From Seonamhaeicola sp. (GTDB lineage: Bacteria; Bacteroidota; Bacteroidia; Flavobacteriales; Flavobacteriaceae): a stretch of DNA of 64,000 nt. Made by a program: the position numbers and the translations under genes. Below the pieces are notes generated by a model. It worked only from the letters and a program-made list of their open reading frames with translations, was not told the DNA's origin and ran no database searches. Positions 45,457 through 54,673 of this stretch are shown in pieces. Each line of letters opens with the position of its first letter. Within the stretch, counting starts at the first letter, position 1. The DNA lies in the NCBI RefSeq assembly GCF_028281565.1, contig NZ_JANQJQ010000005.1, positions 1 to 64,000 of the forward strand, read 5' to 3'.

Positions 45457-46593
45457 ATGAACATAGGAATTGTTTGTTATCCTACATTTGGTGGTAGTGG
45501 CGTTGTGGCTACAGAGCTTGGTTTGGAACTTTCTAAACGTGGCCATGAGATTCATTTCATCACATATCGGCAACCGGTGCGTTTGGAATTGATAAGTAAC
45601 AATGTGCATTATCACGAGGTGAATGTACCGGAATATCCGCTGTTTCATTATCAGCCTTATGAGTTGGCATTATCAAGCAAATTGGTTGATATGGTGAAAC
45701 TTCATAACATTGAAATTTTACATGTACATTATGCTATTCCACATGCTTATGCGGCTTATATGGCAAAAAAGATGTTGATGGAAGAGGGGATCCATGTACC
45801 TATTGTTACTACCCTTCACGGGACCGATATTACTTTAGTGGGGAGCCATCCGTTCTATAAACCGGCTGTCACATTCAGTATTAATAAATCGGATGCCGTA
45901 ACTGCAGTTTCTAAAAGCTTGAAAGATGATACTTTACGTTTATTTAATGTAAAGAATGAGATACACGTAGTTCCTAATTTTATCGATTTAGATAAATATA
46001 ATTATCAGTTTACGGATTGTCAACGGGGTATGATGGCAGAAGATAATGAAAAGATCATCACCCACATCAGTAATTTAAGGCCTGTAAAACGGGTTCAGGA
46101 TGTTATAAGTGTATTTTATAATGTTCAAAAAGAAATGCCTGCTAAATTGATGTTCATTGGTGAGGGACCTGAAAAAGAAAATGTGGAGAAACGTTGTATA
46201 GAATTGGGGATTATAGATAAGGTCATTTTCTTTGGAAGAAGTAATGAAATTGATAAGATCCTTTGCTTCAGTGATTTATTCTTGTTACCATCACGTACCG
46301 AAAGTTTTGGTCTGGCTGCTCTGGAAGCCATGGCATCCCGTGTGCCGGTGATTTCCAGTAATACAGGCGGGATTCCGGAAGTCAATGTTCACGGTTATTC
46401 CGGCTTTTTAAGTCATGTAGGCGATGTGGAGGATATGACCAAAAATGCCCTTCATATTTTAAGTGATGCCAAAAGATTGAAAGCTTTTAAAGATAACGCG
46501 AGGGAACAATCTTTAAAGTTTGACCTACATGAAATAGTACCACAATACGAAGCCATTTACGAAGATACGTTGACCAAGTGTTTGGTGTTGTAA
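45457..46593 (+). CDS. bshA: N-acetyl-alpha-D-glucosaminyl L-malate synthase (bacillithiol)
   Basis: A 378-residue GT4 glycosyltransferase joining UDP-N-acetylglucosamine to L-malate, the first step of bacillithiol synthesis. The N-terminus MNIGIVCYPTFGGSGVVATE is typical of BshA; HVHYAIPHA, TLHGTDITLVG and the C-terminal donor-binding LLPSRTESFGLAALEAMA follow. bshB and bshC are not in this window. A GshB-like ligase at 53.1 kb might suggest a second thiol, but it is probably something else (see findings). Confidence 0.95.
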   Translation: MNIGIVCYPTFGGSGVVATELGLELSKRGHEIHFITYRQPVRLELISNNVHYHEVNVPEYPLFHYQPYELALSSKLVDMVKLHNIEILHVHYAIPHAYAAYMAKKMLMEEGIHVPIVTTLHGTDITLVGSHPFYKPAVTFSINKSDAVTAVSKSLKDDTLRLFNVKNEIHVVPNFIDLDKYNYQFTDCQRGMMAEDNEKIITHISNLRPVKRVQDVISVFYNVQKEMPAKLMFIGEGPEKENVEKRCIELGIIDKVIFFGRSNEIDKILCFSDLFLLPSRTESFGLAALEAMASRVPVISSNTGGIPEVNVHGYSGFLSHVGDVEDMTKNALHILSDAKRLKAFKDNAREQSLKFDLHEIVPQYEAIYEDTLTKCLVL

Positions 46594-47067
46594 ATTTTGG
46601 GTATGAAGTGCGAAGTATGAAGCTTGAAGTTAGTAGTTAACAGTCTCAGTATTCAGTCGCAGTTTGTATTTTGGAATTTTTTTATTTAGAGATATTAGAC
46701 CAAAGACCAAAGACCAAAGACCAAAGAAGGAAGCTGGAAGTTAGAGTTTGTGATTTGGAATTTATTCAGCTTGGTGTCTTAGCGTCTCTGCGAGGTCCTT
46801 CAGTATTCAGTAAGCAGTTGGCAGTATACAGTCCCGGTGTTCAATGTCGGTAAATAGAATTTAGAATTTGTGATTTGAAATTTATTCAGCTTGGTGCCTT
46901 GGCTTCTTTGCGAGGCCCTTCAGTATTCAGTGAGCAGTCTCAGTATTCAATCCCAGTCCCGATACTTAGTTTCAGTTTACATTTTGGAGTTTATTTTATT
47001 TAGAGATATTAGACCGAAGGCCGAAGACGGAAGCTAGAAGTTGGAATTTGTGATTTGGAATTTATAA
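46594..47067. repeat. Mosaic field of intergenic repeat modules
   Basis: A 474-base non-coding stretch between convergent genes built from modules used more than once. Module P (TTTATTTAGAGATATTAGAC) appears at about 46681-46700 and 46992-47013; module Q (TTTGTGATTTGGAATTTAT) at about 46747, 46867 and 47047; a TTCAGCTTGG..TTGCGAGG word at about 46764 and 46884; and CAGTATTCAGT words at 46645, 46801 and 46921. At 46698-46725 there are four exact tandem GACCAAA units. No convincing gene lies here. Confidence 0.8.
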
Positions 47068-47439
47068 TCAAACGTGTTGATCTATCAGAACAGCATTTCC
47101 ATCCGGGTCTAAAACAACAAAACTTGCCGGCCCTTTTGTGGATTCATCTGCCTCATGTTCCATTGTGATGTTGTTAGCTTTTAAGTGTTTTTGAATAGCT
47201 CTCACATCATCAAAAGCTTCCAAAGTATTCGCATTTTCATCCCAGCCCGGATTAAAGGTTAAAATGTTGTTCTCAAACATGCCTTGGAACAAACCGATAA
47301 GGGCGTTCTCATTTTTCATGATGAGATAGTTTCTTTCAATGTCACCTGCAAATACTTTAAAACCCAGGGTTTCGTAAAATTCTTTTGATTTATGAATGTC
47401 TTTAACAGCAAGACTAATGGAAAATGCACCTAGTTTCAT
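47068..47439 (-). CDS. VOC family (glyoxalase-like) protein
   Basis: A 123-residue vicinal-oxygen-chelate protein with paired beta-alpha-beta-beta-beta units: FSISLAVKDIHKSKEFYETL at the start and FVVLDPDGNAVLIDQ at the end. Only one pair of candidate metal ligands is obvious, so it may be a binding protein or a dimeric enzyme. Function unknown; convergent with bshA across the repeat field. Confidence 0.88.
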   Translation of the reverse strand: MKLGAFSISLAVKDIHKSKEFYETLGFKVFAGDIERNYLIMKNENALIGLFQGMFENNILTFNPGWDENANTLEAFDDVRAIQKHLKANNITMEHEADESTKGPASFVVLDPDGNAVLIDQHV

Positions 47440-47479
47440 CTGTTTAATTTTTTTCGCGTTTTTATAAATATACTAAAAT

Positions 47480-47899
47480 TTATATCCCAAGCGTTGGCAA
47501 GTGTTTCACTTTGTGATAGGTCAAAGCTGCTTTTATACAATGCTTTAAAGCTTCCTTTGGGAGGTCGTCATCCAATTTAAAAATGATGGCGCGTTTACCT
47601 TCAAATTCAAACATGTTTTTAAAAATGCTTCTGAAGGTTGGAACCAATCTGCTGGTACATTGAAAATACATGGCATATTGATCGGGTGATTTTGGCTTCC
47701 AGTCCATCCTTAAAGTACTTCCTTGTTTGGTAACATAACTCGGTTCACCCCATTTTAATGTTTCTTCCAGGGTATTTAACCCTTCAGTTACTTTAGCAGT
47801 TTCAATAATCAACGCTCTAAGCACCAGCATCTGTTTTTTTACAGAATCGGGGTAGTTATTAAAAACGGTTTCTACTTTTGGGTCTGTTGTTATTCTCAA
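47480..47899 (-). CDS. DUF1801 domain-containing protein
   Basis: A 139-residue DUF1801 (YdhG-like) protein: YPDSVKKQMLVLRALIIETA near the start, ETLKWGEPSYVTKQG in the middle, and KRAIIFKLDDDLPKEALKHC near the end. These small frataxin-like-fold proteins have been linked to iron handling or DNA-binding regulators, but the function is unsettled. It lies between the VOC and ThuA genes on the same strand, with 40-base and 18-base gaps. Confidence 0.88.
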   Translation of the reverse strand: MRITTDPKVETVFNNYPDSVKKQMLVLRALIIETAKVTEGLNTLEETLKWGEPSYVTKQGSTLRMDWKPKSPDQYAMYFQCTSRLVPTFRSIFKNMFEFEGKRAIIFKLDDDLPKEALKHCIKAALTYHKVKHLPTLGI

Positions 47900-47917
47900 A
47901 GCATTCGTTTAAATATC

Positions 47918-48982
47918 CTAATGCGTCTCTTTTAAACGCCACTTTCTGGAGCTCGTACTATCCGCACCCGGGAAATCTTTAGGGATCTCCTGAGTGACGT
48001 TTCCGGTAGCGGCCCATTCGGCACCCCGTTGGAAGGTGGTCATAAAACCAACGCATTCCATAGAATAATCCATATGCCCCATAGCAGAATGGAAGGCGCG
48101 CCCTTTACCATAATTTACAACCAAAAGCATAGGCTCATGGCGTCCGGTGCCTTTAACATCTTTATTCCAGGGTGGTGCATTCCCTTCAACATCGGAATAT
48201 GCCGTAGCCAGTATGGTCATTTGGTCTCCAGGGCCTCTCATACGGTCATAGAGCTCATCTTTTGCGTGAAGCCAAACATCAGGCAGCCCTTTCATTATAG
48301 GATGATCTGCAGCCCTTGTTTTAATTTGAAATTCATATTGTGCACCATGCGAAGCGCAAATGCCTTCCGAGGGGTCGTGTTCAATTTCATTGTTGTTGTT
48401 ATAAAAAATATATGGTCCCGAGGTGGCATCTCTACCGCCCCAGGCGCCCAAACCAATCATTTTGTTGTATTCATCCCAATCGCCCCAGGCATTATTAGCG
48501 GCATGAACCACAACCAAGCCGCCTCCATTTTTCATATAATTTTCAAAATTGGTTTTTGTGGCATCCGGCCAGTGTGACGATTTCCAGCCTAAATTGGATA
48601 TAACCACATCATACTTTTCAAAGTTAGGTCTGAAGTTAGGATCAACCTTAGGTGTATCAACCGCAATTCGCTCCATACCATCATTAAGCGGATACATGGT
48701 TAACAGTTCATTGATGTCATTTACACCTTCTATGTCATTGTAGTGAGGCCCTATCCAGGTATAGGCCTTTCTGTTTATATCCACCTCAAATAAACCGGTT
48801 TCTTCTAAATAGCTCTTCATCATAAACGTAGTTTTGGGCCATACGCCATGGTTGTTTTCGCCATCAAGGATAAGTGCTTTTAACTTAGGTTTGGTTACCT
48901 GGTCATCCGGGTTTGTTTTGCTCTTGCATCCTACAAAAATCAGCCCCAGTAATAGAAAGTAAAGTGTGTAAATGAATTTCAT
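47918..48982 (-). CDS. ThuA domain-containing lipoprotein
   Basis: A 354-residue lipoprotein (LLLGLIFVGCKSK). The ThuA-like domain (about 30-330) has the glutamine-amidotransferase-like fold without the usual catalytic Cys; visible segments are KALILDGENNHGVWPKT, DVVISNLGWKSSHWPDATK, GGLVVVHAANNAWGDWDEYN and FHSAMGHMDYSMECVGF. ThuA-type proteins are associated with trehalose or sugar metabolism in marine Bacteroidota and Planctomycetes; the exact role is unknown. Confidence 0.9.
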   Translation of the reverse strand: MKFIYTLYFLLLGLIFVGCKSKTNPDDQVTKPKLKALILDGENNHGVWPKTTFMMKSYLEETGLFEVDINRKAYTWIGPHYNDIEGVNDINELLTMYPLNDGMERIAVDTPKVDPNFRPNFEKYDVVISNLGWKSSHWPDATKTNFENYMKNGGGLVVVHAANNAWGDWDEYNKMIGLGAWGGRDATSGPYIFYNNNNEIEHDPSEGICASHGAQYEFQIKTRAADHPIMKGLPDVWLHAKDELYDRMRGPGDQMTILATAYSDVEGNAPPWNKDVKGTGRHEPMLLVVNYGKGRAFHSAMGHMDYSMECVGFMTTFQRGAEWAATGNVTQEIPKDFPGADSTSSRKWRLKETH

Positions 48983-49075
48983 TCCGGTTTAGTTTAAGAT
49001 AATTTATGTTGAAAGATAAAAAATTAAAAGCTTGAAAGGGTTTAAAATCTTTCACACAGATAATTTGTACAACAA

Positions 49076-49102
49076 AAAAAGCGCCTTTATCGGGCGCTTT
49101 TT
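49076..49102. terminator. Bidirectional intrinsic terminator
   Basis: AAAAAGCGCC / GGCGCTTTTT (49076-49085 with 49093-49102) has a 7-base loop and A/T runs on both sides. It lies between two minus-strand genes and would end the beta-barrel gene transcript. Confidence 0.8.
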
Positions 49103-49149
49103 AGAATTATATACATTTAAAACGGGTTGTTCGTTAATATATTTGATAA

Positions 49150-49231
49150 ATTGTCACTCTGAACTCGTTTCAGAGTCTCTTTATCCGATTTATAAATTAT
49201 TAAGATGCTGAAACAAGTTCAGCATGACAAA
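49150..49231. repeat. Pair of palindromic repeats in inverted orientation
   Basis: TGTCACTCTGAACTCGTTTC followed by AGAGTCTC is mirrored about 30 bases later by GATGCTGAAACAAGTTCAGC followed by ATGACA. The second half is the reverse complement of a TGTCATGCTGAACTTGTTTC word, so the unit can fold both as two small hairpins and as one long one. No gene lies in 49103-49274. Confidence 0.6.
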
Positions 49232-49274
49232 CCTTATTTTTTATGTTACTTTATGGATATTGAAGAATATGAGT

Positions 49275-49763
49275 TTAAAATTGATAACGAATACCTAAAG
49301 CAATATCGAAATCTAAATCATTGTTATCCCAGGTGTCGTCTCCAAAACCTATTTCAGGCCTGAAGTCTAATGATAGTAATAACGGAATTTCAAAAGCATA
49401 TTCAATACCAATGTCGCCTGCTGCAAAAATAAACGTATCGGTAACATCATTACCAGGCGTATTAACACTATATGAGGCAATACCACCACCGGCACCAACA
49501 TACCAGTTAAAACTTCCATCTAAAGGCATAACCCATTGGTACAAACCGGCCAATTTAAAACCGTCGTAGTTATTGCCATCTCTCCAGCCCAGGTCTAATT
49601 CTAGACGATTGTCTTCGCTTAATTTTTTCTGATAAGAGATTTCCGCACCTAATCCATCACTATCACCTAAACGTAAACCAATGGCATTATTTGCTATGTT
49701 TTGTGCATTTGTAGTTAATGCAAACCCTATTAAAGCAAATGATAATAAAAATAATTTTTTCAT
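49275..49763 (-). CDS. Outer-membrane beta-barrel protein, small
   Basis: A 162-residue protein with a signal peptide (LFLLSFALIGFALTTNAQ) and alternating beta strands: AIGLRLGDSDGLGAEISYQK, RLELDLGWRDGNNYDGFKLA, FNWYVGAGGGIASY, LLSLDFRPEIGFG, and a terminal aromatic residue (GIRYQF). It is an eight-strand-type porin-like barrel of unknown function. It follows the LpxH-like gene by 183 bases on the same strand. Confidence 0.85.
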   Translation of the reverse strand: MKKLFLLSFALIGFALTTNAQNIANNAIGLRLGDSDGLGAEISYQKKLSEDNRLELDLGWRDGNNYDGFKLAGLYQWVMPLDGSFNWYVGAGGGIASYSVNTPGNDVTDTFIFAAGDIGIEYAFEIPLLLSLDFRPEIGFGDDTWDNNDLDFDIALGIRYQF

Positions 49764-49946
49764 AAAGATTAATTTTTGTTGTTAAATGTTGGACACTATT
49801 ATTTAAATACGTCACAAATTATATTTCAGATTAGTTCAACAAAAATAACGCCAAAAAAGTATTTATATTTAACTTCTTGAAGTAATTATTTTGAAAATAA
49901 TTTAACAATTTGTCTATGAGATTCTTAAGGAGGTTTTAAGCATGGC

Positions 49947-50795
49947 TTAATCTCCCTTTTTTTCGTGCTTTTCCACAATAGTAATGGCAGCGATTAAGTC
50001 TTTAACTTCAAGGTCTTCCATGGCTTCATCAACGTAAAAAGGTGCTAGTTTATCCTTACTGTAGTTGTATATTTTCCAACGTTTAAACTGGTATTCCAAA
50101 GCAGTGAAGTTTTCAACCCAATCCCCGGAATTTAGGTACATGGTTTTGCCATGCCTGTTTTCTTTGTATTCCATTTTAGGTTGGTGTATATGTCCGCAAA
50201 CAACATAATCATAACCATTTTCAATGGCCAGGTCCGAGATAACCGTTTCGTAATCGTTTATAAATTTAACAGCCTTTTTTACGCTGTTTTTTATCCTTTT
50301 GGAAAGTGAATAACGTTCTTTCCCTCGTTTTTCCAAATACCAGTTGACAAGGCGGTTTAATAAAATAAGCAGGTCATAGCCGTAACCTCCGAGTTTAGCA
50401 AGCCATTTGGCTTGTTGTATGGAAACGTCAAATACATCCCCGTGAAAGAACCATCCTTTTTTCCCGTCAAGATCTAAAACAAGCTTGTCAACTATTGAGA
50501 TATTACCAATGTTGGTACCACTGAATTTGCGCAGCATTTCATCATGATTTCCGGTGATATAAAATATTTCCACACCATCAGAAGCCATATCCATGATCTT
50601 TTTAATAACTTTTAAGTGCGATTTGGGGAAATAACGCTTACTAAATTGCCAAACATCAATAATATCACCATTTAGTATTAACCTCTTGGGTTCAATACTA
50701 TTTAAATAAGTGAGTAAATGTTTTGCATGACAACCGTAAGTACCCAGGTGAACATCAGATATTACGGCTATTTCTATTTTTCTTTTTATTTTCAA
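49947..50795 (-). CDS. UDP-2,3-diacylglucosamine diphosphatase-like metallophosphoesterase
   Basis: A 282-residue calcineurin-type phosphoesterase: SDVHLG, LNGDIIDVWQ, YITGNHDEML, WFFHGDVFD and CGHIHQPKM give the two-metal site. The spacing and WQFSK segment resemble LpxH/LpxH2, which hydrolyses UDP-diacylglucosamine in lipid A synthesis. A basic C-terminal extension (about 150-280) differs from the compact E. coli enzyme, so a related phosphatase role is possible. Confidence 0.87.
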   Translation of the reverse strand: MKIKRKIEIAVISDVHLGTYGCHAKHLLTYLNSIEPKRLILNGDIIDVWQFSKRYFPKSHLKVIKKIMDMASDGVEIFYITGNHDEMLRKFSGTNIGNISIVDKLVLDLDGKKGWFFHGDVFDVSIQQAKWLAKLGGYGYDLLILLNRLVNWYLEKRGKERYSLSKRIKNSVKKAVKFINDYETVISDLAIENGYDYVVCGHIHQPKMEYKENRHGKTMYLNSGDWVENFTALEYQFKRWKIYNYSKDKLAPFYVDEAMEDLEVKDLIAAITIVEKHEKKGD

Positions 50796-50993
50796 TTTAG
50801 GGGAGGCTTGGTTTTATGCAAATAACCACTTTTACTATTATGTAAAGTTTATCTTATAATTATCTAAATATGAGTATATTGTTAAGCAAATGTTACGCTT
50901 TTGCTTGATTTTACTGAGTTTGGCGCAATGTCATCTGCTTAATTTTTTTTGATTTCTCAATTTTCAAAAAAAATTAATACATTCAGTAACGCT

Positions 50994-51045
50994 CATCAAT
51001 TTTAATCATTCCATCTAAATGAATTTGTAATGATGAAAATTGATG
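50994..51045. repeat. Long inverted repeat upstream of aroC
   Basis: CATCAATTTTAATCATT (50994-51010) pairs with AATGATGAAAATTGATG (51029-51045) in 16 of 17 positions around an 18-base loop. There is no adjacent T run, so it is not a typical terminator. Confidence 0.75.
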
Positions 51046-51120
51046 TTCGTTTGATTTTTGTTTCTCTGAGAATAGATTTACTCGAAAAGAATTCCCCGAA
51101 TGCTTGCATCGGGGTTTCCG

Positions 51121-51242
51121 TTGAAACTGTCATTCCCGTATAAACGGGAATCTAAATAAAAGAATTTCCGTTTTTGGACCTAAGGTCAAAATGAAAACAG
51201 TGAAATATCTTTTTGGCTTGTCCTGAAGATAGTTGGTTTCAA
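51121..51242. repeat. Element with terminal inverted repeats, copy 2 (122 bp)
   Basis: Bounded by TTGAAAC (51121-51127) and GTTTCAA (51236-51242). The left end continues CTGTCATTCCCGTATAAACG and GGAATCTAAATA; the right end is preceded by GAAGATAGTT. The internal order is the same as in the copy at 32084-32228, with a differing middle. Confidence 0.6.
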
Positions 51243-51276
51243 GAAATTCTTTTATTTTAGCACAAAATTTTTTGAC

Positions 51277-52338
51277 ATGGCAGGAAATTCCTTTGGAAAA
51301 CTATTTAATTTAACGACTTACGGAGAGTCTCACGGAACCGCTTTAGGTGGTGTTATAGATGGATGCCCTCCCGGATTGGAATTGGATTTTGAAGCGATCC
51401 AACACGAATTAGATAGACGCAGGCCGGGGCAATCTGCTATTGTTACACAACGTAAAGAACCGGATACGGTTAAATTTCACTCCGGTATTTTTGAAGGTAA
51501 AACTACCGGGACACCTATAGGATTTGTCATAGAAAATACCAATCAGAAATCTCACGATTATTCTCATATAAAGGACAGTTACCGCCCAAGCCATGCTGAC
51601 TATACTTATGATAAAAAATACGGCATTAGAGATTATAGGGGAGGCGGACGCAGTTCGGCACGTGAAACATCCTGTAGGGTAGTGGCGGGAGCTATTGCCA
51701 AGCAATTGCTTAAGAATATAGACATTACGGCTTATGTTTCCAGTGTAGGGACCATGAAACTGGATAAACCATATACTGAATTGGATCTGTCTAAAGCTGA
51801 AACAAATATAGTGCGTTGTCCGGATGAGGCTATGGCTTCTCAGATGGAAAACTACATTAAAGAGGTCCGCAGTAAAGGCGATACCGTTGGAGGTGTAGTA
51901 AGTTGTGTGATCAAAAATGTACCGGCAGGCCTGGGAGAACCGGTGTTTGATAAACTCCATGCCGAATTGGGTAAAGCCATGCTATCCATTAATGCGGTAA
52001 AGGGCTTTGAATATGGCAGCGGATTTCACGGAAGTACCATGTATGGCAGCGACCATAATGATGCATTTAACAATGACGGCTCTACAAAGACCAATTATTC
52101 TGGCGGTATTCAAGGCGGTATAAGTAACGGTATGGACATCTATTTTAATGTGGCGTTCAAGCCGGTGGCTACCCTTATCCAGAAATATGAAACCATTGAT
52201 AAAGCCGGTAATACTGTGCAAATGCAAGGTAAAGGGCGTCATGATCCTTGTGTGGTGCCTCGTGCGGTACCCATTGTAGAGGCTATGGCGGCTTTGGTGT
52301 TGGCAGACTTCTATTTGATCAATAAAATATATCATTAA
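51277..52338 (+). CDS. aroC: Chorismate synthase
   Basis: A 353-residue FMN-dependent enzyme converting 5-enolpyruvylshikimate-3-phosphate to chorismate. Signature segments: [26 protein letters not shown]-type [30 protein letters not shown] and [20 protein letters not shown]. Full length. It is a single-gene unit after a repeat-filled gap. Confidence 0.97.
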   Translation: MAGNSFGKLFNLTTYGESHGTALGGVIDGCPPGLELDFEAIQHELDRRRPGQSAIVTQRKEPDTVKFHSGIFEGKTTGTPIGFVIENTNQKSHDYSHIKDSYRPSHADYTYDKKYGIRDYRGGGRSSARETSCRVVAGAIAKQLLKNIDITAYVSSVGTMKLDKPYTELDLSKAETNIVRCPDEAMASQMENYIKEVRSKGDTVGGVVSCVIKNVPAGLGEPVFDKLHAELGKAMLSINAVKGFEYGSGFHGSTMYGSDHNDAFNNDGSTKTNYSGGIQGGISNGMDIYFNVAFKPVATLIQKYETIDKAGNTVQMQGKGRHDPCVVPRAVPIVEAMAALVLADFYLINKIYH

Positions 52339-52492
52339 TAGTTGGTTCCAAGATTAAATCGGGAGTGTCCCAACTTACTTCAATTTAGTATATAATTCTA
52401 AGGTGTTTATGAGTACCTCAGACACGATGTCTCTGGTAACTTATGTGTTTTAAGTATATAAATGTTTATATTTATTTGCTAATCAACCAACC

Positions 52493-53029
52493 ATGCTATA
52501 TTACTGGCTACACCTCATTTTCGTTTTTATCGGTTCAAAACTTTTTTGGAAAAAAGTCGATTTAGCGGCCAATCTTTCCAGAACCAGACGTGTCAGTATT
52601 TTAGATTGTGAGGCATTTCGTTTTATGGCTAATTCCAAGTATTTCTACTACATGGATTTAATCCGGTTTGAAATTATGTTCCGTACCAATTTATATAAGA
52701 ATTCAGTTAATAAAGGTAAGTTTCCTGTTCTGGGCTCTCAAAAAATAATTTACAAAAAACCACTTAAGCGCTGGACGAAGTTTACAATTACCCTGATCTT
52801 AGAAGGCTGGGACGATAATTGGGTATACCATCGTCAGGTTTTTACCAGGCATGATGAGATTTATGCCATTGGGTTTACTAAAGTTGGATTTTGGAAAAAG
52901 AATAAGATTCAACCTATCAGGCCCATTATTTTTGAAAGTGGTATAGAACCAGTTGATGTACCGGTATCATCAGAAGTTTTAAGCATGTTTGATAACGATT
53001 ACAACATTCTTAAGCGCACTAAAAAATAA
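52493..53029 (+). CDS. Acyl-CoA thioesterase-like (4HBT/THEM6 type) protein
   Basis: A 178-residue protein with an N-terminal hydrophobic anchor (LLYYWLHLIFVFIGS-like) and a hot-dog-fold thioesterase domain: SILDCEAFRFMANSKYFYYM matches the family's D-x-n-x-H/M-type helix, and KFTITLILEGWDDNWVYHRQ is the central strand region. The product resembles THEM6-type thioesterases. It lies 72 bases before the ATP-grasp gene and could belong to that operon. Confidence 0.82.
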   Translation: MLYYWLHLIFVFIGSKLFWKKVDLAANLSRTRRVSILDCEAFRFMANSKYFYYMDLIRFEIMFRTNLYKNSVNKGKFPVLGSQKIIYKKPLKRWTKFTITLILEGWDDNWVYHRQVFTRHDEIYAIGFTKVGFWKKNKIQPIRPIIFESGIEPVDVPVSSEVLSMFDNDYNILKRTKK

Positions 53030-53101
53030 CGCTATGACCTTTACACTAATCAAAAAAATAGTTACTTTTAACTTACATAACCACTTAAAAATTCAACATA
53101 C

Positions 53102-54139
53102 ATGAATGTTTGTTTTTTAATGTATCCCTGGGAAAATATTGACCCGGATAATGATACTACCCTGGCGCTTATAAAAGAATGTGTAAAGCGCAAGCATGGG
53201 GTTGCCATGTGTATTCCGGCAGATTTAACTATCAGAAATAGTGTTACTACGGCTAATTGTTCGGTAATTAACCGTATGGAAAAAACACCTGCTTCCTTAA
53301 AATCGTTTTATAACAAGGTAACGTTGCGTAAGGAAATGCTGCCGTTAGCAGGGTTTGATGTGATCTTCTTCAGGGCCAATCCGCCGTTAGACCCTATCAT
53401 GCTTAACTTTTTAGATTCTGTAAAAGATGATGTGTTTATTATGAATTCTTTGGAAGGGATGCGGGAAGCTAATAACAAACTATATACCGCAGCATTTGGA
53501 GATGCACATAGTAACATTATTCCGGCTACACACGTATCAAAAAGTAAAAACTATTTGATCAGGCAGATCAAGGAATCAAAATCGGATAAGATGATCTTGA
53601 AACCACTTAACGGATTTGGAGGTTCGGGGGTTATTCTTATAGAAAAATCGGCGATGAGTAATATCCAGTCTTTACTGGATTTTTATATTACCAATAGAGA
53701 CGGGTCTTCAAATTATGTGATTCTTCAGGATTATATTGAAGGGGCCGATAAAGGCGATGTTCGGATTTTAATATTGAATGGCGAACCGGTTGGAGCTATG
53801 AAGCGCGTTCCGGGAAGTGATGATCACAGATCCAATGTATCGGCGGGAGGAAGTGTGCAAAAGCATAGTTTAACAAGGGAAGAAAAAGCGCTTTGTAAAC
53901 AAATAGGACCAAAACTGGTGAATGACGGACTTTATTTTGTGGGTATTGATGTTATTGGAGGAAAATTAGTTGAGGTAAATGTCATGTCCCCCGGTGGCAT
54001 TACCTATATTAATAAAGTATATAAGTTAAAAATCAAAATAGAAGAGAAAGTCATTGATTTTCTCGAGATGAAAGTGCTTGATAAGCTTCAGGCTTTTGAC
54101 CGACGTCAAAGATTAAGAAAAGCAGTAGAGGATGCGTAA
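53102..54139 (+). CDS. GshB-like ATP-grasp ligase
   Basis: A 345-residue ATP-grasp enzyme of the glutathione-synthetase GshB type: N-terminal domain with DVIFFRANPPLDP, glycine-rich ATP loop KPLNGFGGSGVILIEK, lid region VILQDYIEGADKGDVRILIL, GSDDHRSNVSAGG and the Mg-binding end EVNVMSPGGITY. It forms amide bonds between a carboxylate and an amine. No gamma-glutamylcysteine ligase is in the window, and bacillithiol synthesis is present, so the product may not be glutathione. It heads a plus-strand operon ending with a QEGLA metallopeptidase. Confidence 0.9.
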   Translation: MNVCFLMYPWENIDPDNDTTLALIKECVKRKHGVAMCIPADLTIRNSVTTANCSVINRMEKTPASLKSFYNKVTLRKEMLPLAGFDVIFFRANPPLDPIMLNFLDSVKDDVFIMNSLEGMREANNKLYTAAFGDAHSNIIPATHVSKSKNYLIRQIKESKSDKMILKPLNGFGGSGVILIEKSAMSNIQSLLDFYITNRDGSSNYVILQDYIEGADKGDVRILILNGEPVGAMKRVPGSDDHRSNVSAGGSVQKHSLTREEKALCKQIGPKLVNDGLYFVGIDVIGGKLVEVNVMSPGGITYINKVYKLKIKIEEKVIDFLEMKVLDKLQAFDRRQRLRKAVEDA

Positions 54140-54152
54140 AATTTAATAAAGA

Positions 54153-54662
54153 ATGATGAAAAAATTATTGCTGTTATTAGTTTGTGTAAACGTATTTTTA
54201 TTTTCATGCCAGGAGAAAGCCAGTTCACCCAAATCTGAATTATTGGAAATTATAAAAAAACTAAGAACTGATGAAGACCATGAGTTTCTGATGACTTTAA
54301 GGCCAACAGATTCTGATTTATATGAAATTTTCAGGGATAGTATGTATACCGAAAGAGCAATTGAGTATTCAAATAAGGTATGGAATGGGATTGATAAGAT
54401 TCCTGCTAATGCTTTAGGGCCAGTGAATGAAGATGATATTCCTGTTGCGGTATCAGCAACTCAGGATCAGCTTTTGGAGTGGTCACAAACCGATTTATCT
54501 ATGGATTACATCATGCTATGTGAATTTTTAAAAGCAGATGTGGTTATTTATGGGATGCAATATGTAGATAAGAAAGGTATGGGAACCAAATCCAGAGGCG
54601 CCTTTTTTAGAGTTGATGAAAAATGGATTTTTGTTCCTCAGTTGTTTAGGGCGTTTCTTTAG
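54153..54662 (+). CDS. Small lipoprotein within the ATP-grasp operon
   Basis: Not recognised. The 169-residue product has a lipoprotein signal (LVCVNVFLFSCQEK) and a mostly helical body with several Trp residues; no known domain was identified. It lies 13 bases after the ATP-grasp gene and 11 bases before the rhodanese fusion gene, on the same strand. Confidence 0.78.
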   Translation: MMKKLLLLLVCVNVFLFSCQEKASSPKSELLEIIKKLRTDEDHEFLMTLRPTDSDLYEIFRDSMYTERAIEYSNKVWNGIDKIPANALGPVNEDDIPVAVSATQDQLLEWSQTDLSMDYIMLCEFLKADVVIYGMQYVDKKGMGTKSRGAFFRVDEKWIFVPQLFRAFL

Positions 54663-54673
54663 AAAATAAAATA

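Larger units (their letters stand above)
50796..51276. other. Long intergenic region with hairpin and repeat element
   Basis: 481 bases without a gene. It holds a 17-bp near-perfect hairpin (50994-51045), a CCCCGA-type GC hairpin (51094-51114), and the repeat element with terminal inverted repeats (51121-51242). The last 30 bases lead into aroC and contain TATTTTAG, a near match to a -7 box. Confidence 0.6.

Noticed and set aside
46698-46725. Four tandem GACCAAA units considered as a CRISPR or satellite
   Set aside because: The unit is 7 bases without spacers, so it is a simple tandem repeat inside the mosaic field.
48029-48577. 182-codon plus-strand frame opposite ThuA
   Set aside because: Fully antisense to a well-supported ThuA gene and without domain similarity.
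51409-51960. 183-codon minus-strand frame opposite aroC
   Set aside because: Antisense to a clear chorismate synthase gene; its composition follows that gene's codon pattern.
53102-54139. Plain annotation as glutathione synthetase gshB
   Set aside because: GshB similarity is clear, but the operon context, lack of a gshA gene in the window and presence of bshA leave the product open.
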